NCBI GenBank assembly: GCA_964548585.1
Contig: CAZJRS010000047.1
Span: 1 to 25,483 of the forward strand
Length of the DNA: 25,483 bases
From: Methanocella_A sp964548585
GTDB lineage: Archaea > Halobacteriota > Methanocellia > Methanocellales > Methanocellaceae
Direction of reading: 5' to 3'
Part shown: positions 1-8,546 of the stretch, piece after piece
Layout: every line of letters starts with the position of its first letter
How positions within the stretch are numbered: the stretch's first letter is position 1
Made by a program: the position numbers and the translations under genes
Notes under the pieces: generated by a model
What the model saw: the letters and a program-made list of their open reading frames with translations, nothing else
Told to the model about the DNA's origin: nothing
Databases searched by the model: none

Positions 1-1350
1 CTTCCACGCGGTAAACCCGCCGGGCACATTGTACACTTGTGAAAACCCGGCCTTCTGGAGGATGCTGGCGCCGAGGCTGCCCCTGTGACCGATAGAACAC
101 ATAACAGCTACCGGACGATCACGAGGTATGTCAGGAATATCTTTTTCCAGGTTTCCTACATACCTGAGCATAGCTCCGGGCACGATACCTTCACGCCATT
201 CCCGTGGCTCGCGTACATCGATCAGGCGCATGTAGCCCGTATCCAGCAACGGCTTAAGTGCGTCCACGTGCAGCTCCCCCGTAAATTCTATGGGCATGGC
301 CATGTTCTGCCAGGTCTCGAACCCGCCGCATAGGTACCCGGCCACTTTATCGAACCCGATCCGGCAAAGAAACCGATCTGCGGTCCGGGCATCTTCATCC
401 CGGTAGGGCACTAGCAGCAGATCGGTGTTTTCCTCGAACAGCCAGCCGGGGAAAAGTGCCATACCACCCAGCCAGATACTGTACGATCCCGGTATGTGCC
501 CGCCGCCAAATGCCTGAGGAAGCCGGACATCTACGATTGCCACGCCAGTCCGAGCCATTGTATCTGTGAATTCTTGCACACCCATAGGTACTGGGTCTTG
601 CCGGCTAGCCAGAGATGGGGGACCATTAAGATTGTACTCCCCCATCCTGCGGAAATATGGCGGCAGTACAAATTTCTCTTCGACTTTAAAGTCGACGAAA
701 GCGTTTCGATCCAGCTGCAGATGAGGATTAGTACGCTTCTCATAGCCCAGCGTGCTCCAGTCCCTGTCCCCCATGCCGGAGCCACACACTGAACCTGCGC
801 CGTGTGCCGGGCAGAGTAGCATATGATCGCCGAGCGGAAGTATCTTTTTATATATGGAATCGTACAGCTTCCCGGCATTTTCACGATTGTTATCTTCACC
901 TGGAAGATCGATGCGGCCGGTACTGCCCACAAAGAGCGTATCCCCCGAGAACACGGTGATCGGCTCGCCGGGATATTTGTTATCGTATAGTACGAAGGTC
1001 AGGCTTTCAGGCGTGTGTCCGGGAGTCTCGAGTGCCCGGATCTTCAAGCTGCCGAAGGAAACCTCGTCACCATCCCGCATAGGTTTGCCATACTTGTATG
1101 GGATGCTGGCCCCATGATAGATCGTCGCCCCTGTCCGTTTATGTAACTCAAGTGAACCGTGGACGAAGTCCTCATTTCGGTGAGTCTCGAAGACACACCG
1201 GATCTGAGCACAGCTTTGACGCGCTAGTTCGAGGCATTCCCGGATATCCCCCGGCTCCCTCCGTGGATCAATAATGACAGCTTCCCCGCCTGAGGCAATA
1301 AAGTAGGTATTATGTGCCAGGCCTTCCGCCATCAGCTGCTTTATTATCAT
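1..1350 (-). CDS. MBL-fold hydrolase with two rhodanese domains (3' end cut by window)
   Basis: The reverse strand is open from an ATG at 1350 to the left edge, giving 450 codons with no stop, so the C-terminus is missing. Residues 1 to about 240 are a metallo-beta-lactamase fold with ETHRNEDF (about 55-62), ETPGHTPES, SGDTLFVGSTGRIDL and CPAHGAGS. Two rhodanese domains follow. The first (about 255-355) has no cysteine at the active-site loop and looks inactive; the second (about 360 to the end) has VMCSIGHRGS with the catalytic Cys. The arrangement matches persulfide dioxygenase/sulfurtransferase-like proteins that handle glutathione- or protein-bound sulfane sulfur. The usual THxHxDH metal motif is here THRNED, a recurring subfamily variant lacking the second His, so dioxygenase activity is uncertain. 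A TATA box about 25 bases upstream suggests a leaderless mRNA. The cytosolic, sulfur-handling role is inferred from the family. Confidence 0.88.
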   Translation of the reverse strand, partial: MIIKQLMAEGLAHNTYFIASGGEAVIIDPRREPGDIRECLELARQSCAQIRCVFETHRNEDFVHGSLELHKRTGATIYHGASIPYKYGKPMRDGDEVSFGSLKIRALETPGHTPESLTFVLYDNKYPGEPITVFSGDTLFVGSTGRIDLPGEDNNRENAGKLYDSIYKKILPLGDHMLLCPAHGAGSVCGSGMGDRDWSTLGYEKRTNPHLQLDRNAFVDFKVEEKFVLPPYFRRMGEYNLNGPPSLASRQDPVPMGVQEFTDTMARTGVAIVDVRLPQAFGGGHIPGSYSIWLGGMALFPGWLFEENTDLLLVPYRDEDARTADRFLCRIGFDKVAGYLCGGFETWQNMAMPIEFTGELHVDALKPLLDTGYMRLIDVREPREWREGIVPGAMLRYVGNLEKDIPDIPRDRPVAVMCSIGHRGSLGASILQKAGFSQVYNVPGGFTAWK

Positions 1351-1370
1351 AAAATAAAATCGATTCTTGC

Positions 1371-1379
1371 GTATAAAAC
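1371..1379 (-). promoter_or_regulatory. TATA-box promoter of the MBL/rhodanese gene
   Basis: Read on the minus strand this is CGTTTTATAC, centred about 25 bases before the ATG at 1350. That spacing puts the predicted transcription start at or next to the start codon, and no Shine-Dalgarno sequence precedes it, so a leaderless transcript is likely. Confidence 0.5.
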
Positions 1380-1544
1380 GTTAATTTGTACAGTTACCAC
1401 AGGCTATGCAAATGAGTAAGGTAATCCGCGGGAACAAACCTTGGACTGGCCATATGGCAAGTGGTTATTCAATCATCTGGCATGCTGCCCGGTGTTGAAC
1501 AAAAAGTACCAGGATATACCACAAAAAAGGATCAGGTCAAAGGA

Positions 1545-2612
1545 TTACCTGACCCGAAGCCAGAGAATAAACACCAGGGCAATGACACCTACGATGATCC
1601 CGGCTAAAAATATACCGAACCAGACGGCGAGACTGCCGGTGGTAACCTCATTACTGGCTACCGGTGTTGACTTTACTGTCGGAACGGGAGTCACAGGCAC
1701 TGGAGTGCTGGACGGTTGAACGATATGGCCATGCGTTTCTTCCACCAGTGAGAAGGTCGACAGGCCCCGCGGAGACACGACCTGAAACACCAGCGGATTT
1801 GCATCCGGAGCGCTGACCAGGGTAGCATCCAATAGATCGTAAGCCCCGTCGTTCTCCCTGATCACCGCATATGTGGCTGCCGGATCAAAGTTATCAGGCC
1901 GAGGAATAGTAAAGGTAAAGGTGACATTCTTGATGTCTTTCCCATTCTGGAGCCCGTTTTTCGTAGCCCCAAACACGAACAGCGGAGTAGTGTTAAATTG
2001 CTTATCGCTGTAATCGGCAAGCTGATCATTGATTGCACTGATGTTTTGGGCATCAAGGCTCAACAGATCAAAACTAATCCCACCACCTTCAGGCAGCTGG
2101 GCAAGCTCTACATCGACGTTAACCCCAATCTCCATGGTGCTATTCTTCAGTGTCTTATTTACCAGGAGATGAATCGACGTGATCTCGCCAGACAAACTGT
2201 CTTTCGGTGCGATTGTGAGCACCAGTGTTCCTGTGCCACCGTCGCTCAAGCCCAGAGGGACCTCTAAGGTTTTATTCCGGACGACATCCGGGAAGTAATA
2301 GCCCTGGGATACCGAAGCAGTATTTCCACTAAGCTTCACCGGCACGTTGTTTATATCCACCTTAGAGGGGAGTTTAGCATCCAGCCGGTAAGGCGGGACT
2401 GGAGTCGGGGTCGGTGTAGGAGTCACTGAGATAGGGGTAAATGAGCCGCCACCGCCACCACCGCCACCGCCACCACCGCCTGATGGCTCATCAATCGTAG
2501 GTAGTGGCGGAGTTTCCACGTCTTTTGCATGAGCAATATATGGTACAAGACATAACAACAGTAGAATTATTACAATAATCGCTGCAGTAAGTTTCAATTT
2601 ACTCATTTTCAT
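1545..2612 (-). CDS. Membrane-anchored surface protein with poly-Gly and Thr-Pro linker
   Basis: This 355-aa protein has an N-terminal signal/TM segment (about 8-28), a run of 12 glycines (45-56), a TPTPTPTPVP linker (64-73), a beta-rich extracellular region with several NxS/T sites, and a C-terminal TM helix (about 330-351) ending in LRVR. The last part of the ectodomain (NPLVFQVVSPRGLSTFSLVEE, split around residue 280) resembles the end of the PGF-pre-PGF type domain seen in methanogen surface proteins. Its ATG overlaps the TGA of the upstream 1350-aa gene (ATGA), so translation is probably coupled. A GGAG lies only 2 bases from this ATG but 8 bases from a second in-frame ATG at 2606, which may be the true start. 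No enzymatic motif is visible. A structural or adhesion role together with its operon partner is inferred. Confidence 0.8.
   Translation of the reverse strand: MKMSKLKLTAAIIVIILLLLCLVPYIAHAKDVETPPLPTIDEPSGGGGGGGGGGGGSFTPISVTPTPTPTPVPPYRLDAKLPSKVDINNVPVKLSGNTASVSQGYYFPDVVRNKTLEVPLGLSDGGTGTLVLTIAPKDSLSGEITSIHLLVNKTLKNSTMEIGVNVDVELAQLPEGGGISFDLLSLDAQNISAINDQLADYSDKQFNTTPLFVFGATKNGLQNGKDIKNVTFTFTIPRPDNFDPAATYAVIRENDGAYDLLDATLVSAPDANPLVFQVVSPRGLSTFSLVEETHGHIVQPSSTPVPVTPVPTVKSTPVASNEVTTGSLAVWFGIFLAGIIVGVIALVFILWLRVR
2446..2480 (-). repeat. GGN trinucleotide tract encoding 12 glycines
   Basis: The plus strand reads as CCG/CCA triplets in irregular order, encoding 12 consecutive glycines in the 355-aa surface protein. 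It is a low-complexity tract that could change length by slippage in steps of one codon without breaking the frame. Confidence 0.85.
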
Positions 2613-5600
2613 AACTCCGCATTATCCATTTGCACCCAGTATCCTTTTCCTGGGTAAGCAGTAGTCAGATCGGGAACAACCTTGTAATATCGATGGTATG
2701 GATCGAAACAATAGATTTCCCAACCCTGTGTTTCTCCATTCCAGCTCCAGATACTTACCGCATCTGGGTATATAGAGGTGATCGGTAGTGATGACATGCC
2801 AGTAGTACCTACAAAATTCCACTTTGAATCAAGTACAGTCTGGATAGCCGGTGCATAAGCAGGCACAGTACCCTGAACAGTAAATGAACCAGGTTTATCC
2901 ATCTGTATCCAGTACGCTTTACCCGGTCTTAACTGAGTCAGTGGCGGTAAATACTTGTAGTATTTATCATTCGGATCGTAAGAGTAGAATATCCAGCTCT
3001 GTGAAGACTCATTCCACCCCCAGATACTTGTGATATTATACATCACGTCTGCAGGGAATACACTGGACAGATTATAGTCCGACAACTCCACGGGGATTGA
3101 TATGAGGTTCCAGCCCTCGTAAAGTGTGTAGGTATACGAGGCGGTGCAGGGCGTAACAGGCGAAAAGGTAGTGGCATCTACTTTTGCCACTAACGTATTG
3201 ACACTAAGTTCCGGCGTTATAGAAGATCCAGCGATGACAAAACTATCATTCATGGCGACTACTGCAACTCCGATATCCGCGAATCCTCTGCCAAAGGCCA
3301 TTTGCCTTACAAGATTGCCGTACAGGTCGGTCTTGACCAGGTAGACTGCGTATAGGCCAGTGCTATACGAGTTCGTCGCCCCTACTATGGCGTAGCCATC
3401 ACTCGCAGCAGCGAGCGCGAGGCCCTCATCCAGGTCATTTCCGCCATACGTTTTTTGCCACAGCAGATTGCCATCCAGATCGGTCTTGAGAAGATAGACT
3501 TTCTCATCGAAAGTCGAGGAGAAGGAGGCTGATGTACCCGCGATGACGTACCCATCGCTAGTGGCCAGGACGGCCGAGCCTGAGTCGGAACCTGCTCCAC
3601 CATAGTTTTTCTCCCAGAGGAGATTGCCAGCTTTATCGATCTTCAACAGGTAGACATCATAGCTGCCATGACCATAAGATAACGTGTACCCTGTTACGAT
3701 ATACCCGTCATCCATGGCTGCGATTGAGCTCCCTACATCCAAGGAAATACCACCGTACGTCTTCTCCCATACACGGTTGCCATTCAGATCAGTCTTGATG
3801 ACATATACGTCGCCATTGTGATTTGTCGATGAATAGGACATCCCGACTATCACGTAGCCGTCGTTTTCGGTTATGACCGAATTACCCATATCGTAGCTCG
3901 CTCCGCCATAAGTCTTGATCCAGACCATGCTGCCATTCAGGTCTGTTTTAAACAAGTATACGTCGTAATTGGAACCGTTTACGTTTTTAAACCCGGTGAT
4001 GACATAGCCATCATGTACTGCGATGACAGAGGAGCCCCCGCTGTTATATGGCGTTTCATAGGTCTTATTCCAGAGCAGATTGCCATTCAGATCGGTTTTG
4101 AGAAGGTATGCAGCCTGTTTCCGCTCAGTGGAATTATTGTAATAAACGTAGCCTGTAACGACATACCCATCAGTCGTGGGGGCGATCGCTTCAGTGATAT
4201 CTGATAGCCCTGCACTATAGTTCCTCGACCACACGATGCTGGCAGGATCTGCCAGGATGGTAGCGTTGACAGACGCATTCACAAGATGATTATCAGGTGA
4301 CACAACAGATAAATTGACGTAATTCTCGATACTATTACTGGGTATCCAGCCGTAAGTAGCCTGTGCATAACCACCTTTTGTCCGTACCTCGAGGCTCTGG
4401 TCGGAAGTAGAGCCCCAGTGCCCCATACGATCTGCATTGTAGGTACTGCCGTTGTTGATGATGAACTCGACTTGTGTACCATCTGCCACCGGGTCACCTA
4501 TCCCATCGGTCAAGTACGCAGTTATGCTAAGAGTATCCGAACCGTTGGCAACCAGTGCAGTCTTGTTTTTGGAAATCACCATATGAGCAGCCGGTGGAAT
4601 GATAACTACATTCGCTGGAGCTGTGGAATAATCTTCAACAGATAAAGCATTGGAGTAGCCTTCTCCAAAAGTACTGTTATAAGCATATATTTTATAACGG
4701 TAATCATACGTGCCAGTTACACTATTATACGTGCTGTTAACGCCGACAAACTGGTAAAATCCTTGCGAATCTGACTTACCCACGTAGAAGGCCTGGAGCG
4801 TATTGGCCGCGTTAACAATCAGAATATCCGTATTTGCTATCCCACAGCTTGTGTTCGACGTTGTTAGCCTGCCAGATACTGCACCGGCATGCTTAGAACC
4901 AGCCATCGCTGGCGCAGGTATTACCTGGATATCCTTAGATGGATAATGCAGGATCGTGGGAGTCGGTGTCGGATCAGGCGTGTGCCAGTCGACAATGACG
5001 ACATTCGCCGGGGAGGTGGATCTCATCTCGACAGGGAAACTGTTTGAATAGCCGAAGACGTTTAAAAAGTTACCTGCAAATACCTTATATGTTGACTGAT
5101 AGTGATATCCATCAAATGTGTTATTTACACTGGCAAACTGGAAAAAGCCATTTGCATCAGACTGGCCAATGTAGAACGCCTCATTGGTGTTACACGCATT
5201 GACGATGGCCACATATGAATTCGGTATACCTACAATTGTGTTTAAACTTGTATTATAAGTTGTTACCCTGCCGCTGACAGCGCCCGTTTGCTGGTATCCC
5301 GGCCGCATAGAAGGCGCTTTAGTTAGAACCGGCAGGGGGAATGGAGTCGGCCCACTATGGATGACGACGTTCGCCTGAGCGGTGGAAGCCTCCTCGACAT
5401 GAACAGCGCTGGCTGAATAACCATAGCCGAACGAACTGTGATCTGCATAGACCATATATTTCGGCGGATACCCATTGCGATTATACGTGTTATTTACAGG
5501 AGTTAACTGGTAGAAGCCGTTTGCGTCAGTCTGTCCAACATAGTAGGCCTGGCTGACATTGTACGCGTTGATAATAGCAACATAAGCGTTAGGTATGCCA

Positions 5601-6661
5601 ATGCTAGTATCATCCATGGTCACCATGCCGCTGACAGCACCAGTATACATGTGCCCGGATAACATAGGCGGAGCATTTGTTGGAACCGGCCGCGGGAACG
5701 GCATAGGCGTAGGCGTGCTTGCCGATTTGATTGTTATATCAATAGTGCCATTTATACTGTGGTCATAAGGGTACAATGCGTTGATCGTCGAGTTTTTGCC
5801 AGCATACATTTCATCTACCCAGCCGAAGCTGACGTTAACCCAACCACCCTTGGTCTGACGATCCCCTACGAACCAGCGGTCAGACGCAGGAGTGGTGCCC
5901 GGGAAATCGCCGGTAGCGCTCAGCGAACCATTTGCATTGTAAACGTAGTTCGTCGCGTTGATTGCAAAGTCAATATGAGTGCCGTCTGCGACCGGGTCGC
6001 CGAGAGCATCTGTTGCGTACGCATAGATCTTAATCCTGTCAGAACTGTTGGCCGTAATGTTGTTCCTCTCTGCGGTCACCACGATCCTATTCGGCTGCGG
6101 GATGATGACCACATTAGCCGGAGCGGTGGAGTGCTCCTCAACCGAGAATGAGTTGGAGAACCCCTCGCCGAACAGGCTGTGGTTAGCATAGACCTTGTAG
6201 AAATTTTCATAGATACCTGGCGGGCTACCAGTACCGTGTATTGGATCGTATACCCAGGTATTGTTGACGATCGGGAACACGTAGAAACCGTTCGCGTCGC
6301 TGGTGGTCTCGTAGAATGCCTGCGTAAGGTTAGATGCATTTACTATCGCGACATAAGCATTCGGCAGTCCAGCGCTGGTGTTTGAGGTGGTTAACCTACC
6401 GGATACCGAGCCAGTAGACGGGTGGCTGGCGTCCATGGCGGGTGCAGAAGCATAGCTCGGATTATAATACGGCTTGATGGCAGTAGCATTCATCGTCAAG
6501 GCGATGATGATAGTCAGTGAGAATACAAGAATGAATAGTAAGAACAACACAGACGAGTATATTGCATCTCTGCCAACCATGTGCAGCACGGTATGAAAAT
6601 ACCGGTCTTCTCCGCGCCTCGTTCCATCATTCTTCAATAATATTCCCCCGTTGATTGTCAC
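2609..6661 (-). CDS. Giant N-terminally anchored mosaic surface protein
   Basis: The 1350-aa product has a short cytoplasmic stretch, one TM helix (about 36-58) and a long exterior. Module order: SdrB/carboxypeptidase-regulatory-like repeat R1 (82-187); Big_1-type Ig domain (190-312, with ALGDPVADGTHIDF); repeats R2 (339-435), R3 (458-556) and R4 (592-687), each containing a G(A/S)VSG start, an NA(x)NxxxAFY motif and a D(A/S)xGF(Y/F)QF motif, separated by Pro/Thr linkers; a second Big_1 domain (692-803); seven blades of about 50 aa with DGYVI.G and YLLKTDLNGNLLW motifs (about 815-1165), fitting a seven-bladed propeller; and two C-terminal modules with WN(L/F) and PGK(A/G)YW(I/V)QMD (1172-1350). 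Many NxS/T sites are present and there is no C-terminal anchor. The first codon is GTG without a ribosome site; a TTG at 6637 preceded by GGGGGA is an alternative. It is the first gene of an operon with the 355-aa gene. Adhesin or envelope role inferred. Confidence 0.85.
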   Translation of the reverse strand: MTINGGILLKNDGTRRGEDRYFHTVLHMVGRDAIYSSVLFLLFILVFSLTIIIALTMNATAIKPYYNPSYASAPAMDASHPSTGSVSGRLTTSNTSAGLPNAYVAIVNASNLTQAFYETTSDANGFYVFPIVNNTWVYDPIHGTGSPPGIYENFYKVYANHSLFGEGFSNSFSVEEHSTAPANVVIIPQPNRIVVTAERNNITANSSDRIKIYAYATDALGDPVADGTHIDFAINATNYVYNANGSLSATGDFPGTTPASDRWFVGDRQTKGGWVNVSFGWVDEMYAGKNSTINALYPYDHSINGTIDITIKSASTPTPMPFPRPVPTNAPPMLSGHMYTGAVSGMVTMDDTSIGIPNAYVAIINAYNVSQAYYVGQTDANGFYQLTPVNNTYNRNGYPPKYMVYADHSSFGYGYSASAVHVEEASTAQANVVIHSGPTPFPLPVLTKAPSMRPGYQQTGAVSGRVTTYNTSLNTIVGIPNSYVAIVNACNTNEAFYIGQSDANGFFQFASVNNTFDGYHYQSTYKVFAGNFLNVFGYSNSFPVEMRSTSPANVVIVDWHTPDPTPTPTILHYPSKDIQVIPAPAMAGSKHAGAVSGRLTTSNTSCGIANTDILIVNAANTLQAFYVGKSDSQGFYQFVGVNSTYNSVTGTYDYRYKIYAYNSTFGEGYSNALSVEDYSTAPANVVIIPPAAHMVISKNKTALVANGSDTLSITAYLTDGIGDPVADGTQVEFIINNGSTYNADRMGHWGSTSDQSLEVRTKGGYAQATYGWIPSNSIENYVNLSVVSPDNHLVNASVNATILADPASIVWSRNYSAGLSDITEAIAPTTDGYVVTGYVYYNNSTERKQAAYLLKTDLNGNLLWNKTYETPYNSGGSSVIAVHDGYVITGFKNVNGSNYDVYLFKTDLNGSMVWIKTYGGASYDMGNSVITENDGYVIVGMSYSSTNHNGDVYVIKTDLNGNRVWEKTYGGISLDVGSSIAAMDDGYIVTGYTLSYGHGSYDVYLLKIDKAGNLLWEKNYGGAGSDSGSAVLATSDGYVIAGTSASFSSTFDEKVYLLKTDLDGNLLWQKTYGGNDLDEGLALAAASDGYAIVGATNSYSTGLYAVYLVKTDLYGNLVRQMAFGRGFADIGVAVVAMNDSFVIAGSSITPELSVNTLVAKVDATTFSPVTPCTASYTYTLYEGWNLISIPVELSDYNLSSVFPADVMYNITSIWGWNESSQSWIFYSYDPNDKYYKYLPPLTQLRPGKAYWIQMDKPGSFTVQGTVPAYAPAIQTVLDSKWNFVGTTGMSSLPITSIYPDAVSIWSWNGETQGWEIYCFDPYHRYYKVVPDLTTAYPGKGYWVQMDNAEL

Positions 6662-6718
6662 TCAATCGCTAATAAATTAACAGCATGAGTATCTGTTGAT
6701 TATGATATAACGTAATCA

Positions 6719-6727
6719 CATATAAAG
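6719..6727 (-). promoter_or_regulatory. Candidate TATA box of the surface-protein operon
   Basis: The minus strand reads CTTTATATG about 60 bases before the GTG start, predicting a leader of roughly 35 bases. A second TATA-like element (CGTTATATC, about 6704-6712) is nearby, so the exact box is uncertain. Confidence 0.35.
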
Positions 6728-6840
6728 TTGCCCTTTAATACAAGTAAAAAGATAAATAGGCCTCAACACAGGTCTTTCTACCGATATCAACTAACCCCGA
6801 AAAGCTCAGTCAGGCGCTCTAACTGGTTGCTTTAAACAAT

Positions 6841-6887
6841 AAGCAAATGAGGTGTAATCAATGATTCTATACTGCCCCCATTTGCTT
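6841..6887. repeat. Inverted repeat AAGCAAATG / CATTTGCTT
   Basis: The arms at 6841-6849 and 6879-6887 are perfectly complementary over 9 bp and extend to 12 bp with one mismatch. The 29-base loop holds a smaller palindrome, AATCAATGATT (6856-6866). It lies about 80 bases before the GTPase start codon, upstream of that gene's TATA box. It could be an operator or an RNA hairpin. Confidence 0.6.
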
Positions 6888-6916
6888 TTATCACTACTCT
6901 CCCACGCCCCCTACTG

Positions 6917-6927
6917 GTTATATATAC
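6917..6927 (+). promoter_or_regulatory. TATA box of the GTPBP1-like gene
   Basis: GTTATATATAC is centred about 46 bases before the ATG at 6968, predicting a leader of about 20 bases. No strong Shine-Dalgarno sequence precedes the start. Confidence 0.5.
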
Positions 6928-6967
6928 ACAAAGATTATAACGCCGGGGCTTTTAAACATTTATCAGC

Positions 6968-8536
6968 ATGAACAAGCTCGAGCTTGAAGCCCTGGTATCG
7001 GCTGGAGAGACCAGCAACATCGAGTTCAAGGAGTTCCTGAACAGGGAAACTCACCTGAACTCCCGGCGCATGGAGACGCTAGCCTGCCAGATGAAGCACC
7101 GGATCATCGCGGGTAACGGGACGGCTACATATGTGATTGGTGTGACCGATGCCGGTGATATGAAAGGTATTACCCGGGAGGAGTATGACGAGACGGTGCT
7201 GGTGCTGGGTAACATCGCAGCAGAGATCGAAGCAAAGATCGTCAATACGGAGGAGTACGGAGTCAATGGCGGGCTGGTCGGCCTTGTCACCCTCGAGAGC
7301 ACCCCGAGGTCATCGGAACATATTTTAATCGGCACAGCAGGCCATGTCGACCACGGCAAGAGTACGCTGGTCGGTGCGCTGGTCACAGGAACCTCGGACG
7401 ACGGCGCAGGCAAGACTAGAATTTTCCTCGATGTGTTGCCACACGAGATCTCCAGGGGTTTGTCAGCAGACCTGTCGTATGCAGTATACGGCATCAAAGG
7501 AGATAACGTCATCCACCTGAAAAATCCCCTGAACAAAAAAGAGAGTGCCAGTGTAGTCGCCGAATCGGACAAAATCATCTCCTTCGTGGATACCGTCGGC
7601 CATGAACCCTGGCTACGCACGACGATCAGAGGAATTGTCGGCCAGAAACTGGACTACGGCCTCCTGGTGGTGGCGGCGGACGACGGCGTGACACACATCA
7701 CCAAAGAGCACCTGGGCATTTTACTGGCCATGGAGCTGCCTGTGATCATCGCGCTGACTAAGATCGATGTGGCAACTCCGGACCAGATCAAGAAGACAGA
7801 GACGAGTATTCACAATTCGTTGAAGCTCGTGGGAAGAGTGCCCTATAGGTTAAAATCACACGAGGATATTCATACGATTATCAGTAAGGTACCTGAAGGT
7901 ATAGTGGTCCCGCTAATCTATACATCTTCGGTCACCAGAGAAGGCTATGATTTGCTAGAACAGCTGATCTTCAGCCTCCCGAAACGAAACTTATTATCCA
8001 AAGAGCCTTTCCAGATGTACATCGACCGTATCTACCAGGTAGACGGGGTAGGCGTGGTAGTGAGTGGCACCATCAAGCAGGGCGAGGTCACCCCCAATGA
8101 AACGCTATACCTGGGTCCGCTGAACGACGGCTCAGCCATGAAAGTCAAGGTCCAGTCCATCGAGATGCACCACTACAGAGTCAATAAAGGCAGTGCAGGA
8201 GACATCGTAGGCGTTGCCATCAAAGGCGTCCGCCCCTCCGAGATCATCCGAGGCATGATGCTATCCAGGAATGAGCCGAACCCGTCCCGGGAGTTCGATG
8301 CCGAGATACTTATCCTGAACCACCCGACCAGAATCGGCATAGGGTATGAGCCAGTGATCCACCTGGAAACCATTTGCGAGGCCGTCGAAGTCGTCGGCCT
8401 GGATACCGCATATATGATGGCTGGCCAGCGAGGTAAAGCCCGCATCCGGTTCAAGTTCAGGCCGTACATCGTCGAGCCGGGCCAGAAGTTCATCTTTAGG
8501 GAAGGAAAAAGTAAGGGCGTCGGGCGAGTTTTGTAA
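6968..8536 (+). CDS. GTPBP1-like translational GTPase
   Basis: The 522-aa product is a TRAFAC-class translation-factor GTPase. Its N-terminal 115 residues are a family-specific domain. The G domain has the P-loop GHVDHGKST (125-133), DTVGH (208-212) for G3 and TKID (264-267) for G4. EF-Tu-like domains II and III follow from about residue 345 (IDRIYQVDGVGVVVSGTI) to the end. This order and length match archaeal relatives of eukaryotic GTPBP1/GTPBP2, which belong near eEF1A and HBS1 and are linked to ribosome rescue or mRNA turnover; the precise role in archaea is not settled. All nucleotide-binding motifs are intact, so it should bind and hydrolyse GTP in the cytosol. It stands alone with its own promoter and ends 10 bases from the convergent methyltransferase gene. 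Confidence 0.9.
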   Translation: MNKLELEALVSAGETSNIEFKEFLNRETHLNSRRMETLACQMKHRIIAGNGTATYVIGVTDAGDMKGITREEYDETVLVLGNIAAEIEAKIVNTEEYGVNGGLVGLVTLESTPRSSEHILIGTAGHVDHGKSTLVGALVTGTSDDGAGKTRIFLDVLPHEISRGLSADLSYAVYGIKGDNVIHLKNPLNKKESASVVAESDKIISFVDTVGHEPWLRTTIRGIVGQKLDYGLLVVAADDGVTHITKEHLGILLAMELPVIIALTKIDVATPDQIKKTETSIHNSLKLVGRVPYRLKSHEDIHTIISKVPEGIVVPLIYTSSVTREGYDLLEQLIFSLPKRNLLSKEPFQMYIDRIYQVDGVGVVVSGTIKQGEVTPNETLYLGPLNDGSAMKVKVQSIEMHHYRVNKGSAGDIVGVAIKGVRPSEIIRGMMLSRNEPNPSREFDAEILILNHPTRIGIGYEPVIHLETICEAVEVVGLDTAYMMAGQRGKARIRFKFRPYIVEPGQKFIFREGKSKGVGRVL

Positions 8537-8546
8537 ATGTTGTATC

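Larger units (their letters stand above)
6662..6967. other. Divergent intergenic region with two promoters and an inverted repeat
   Basis: These 306 bases separate the giant surface gene (-) from the GTPase gene (+). I see TATA-like elements for both directions and a 9-bp perfect inverted repeat (AAGCAAATG at 6841-6849, CATTTGCTT at 6879-6887). I find no open frame with coding character and no tRNA. Confidence 0.6.

Noticed and set aside
6790..6835. A stretch resembling a tRNA D-arm (AAGCTCAGTCAGGCGCTC)
   Set aside because: No T-loop (GTTCGAATC-like), anticodon stem or acceptor pairing can be built around it.
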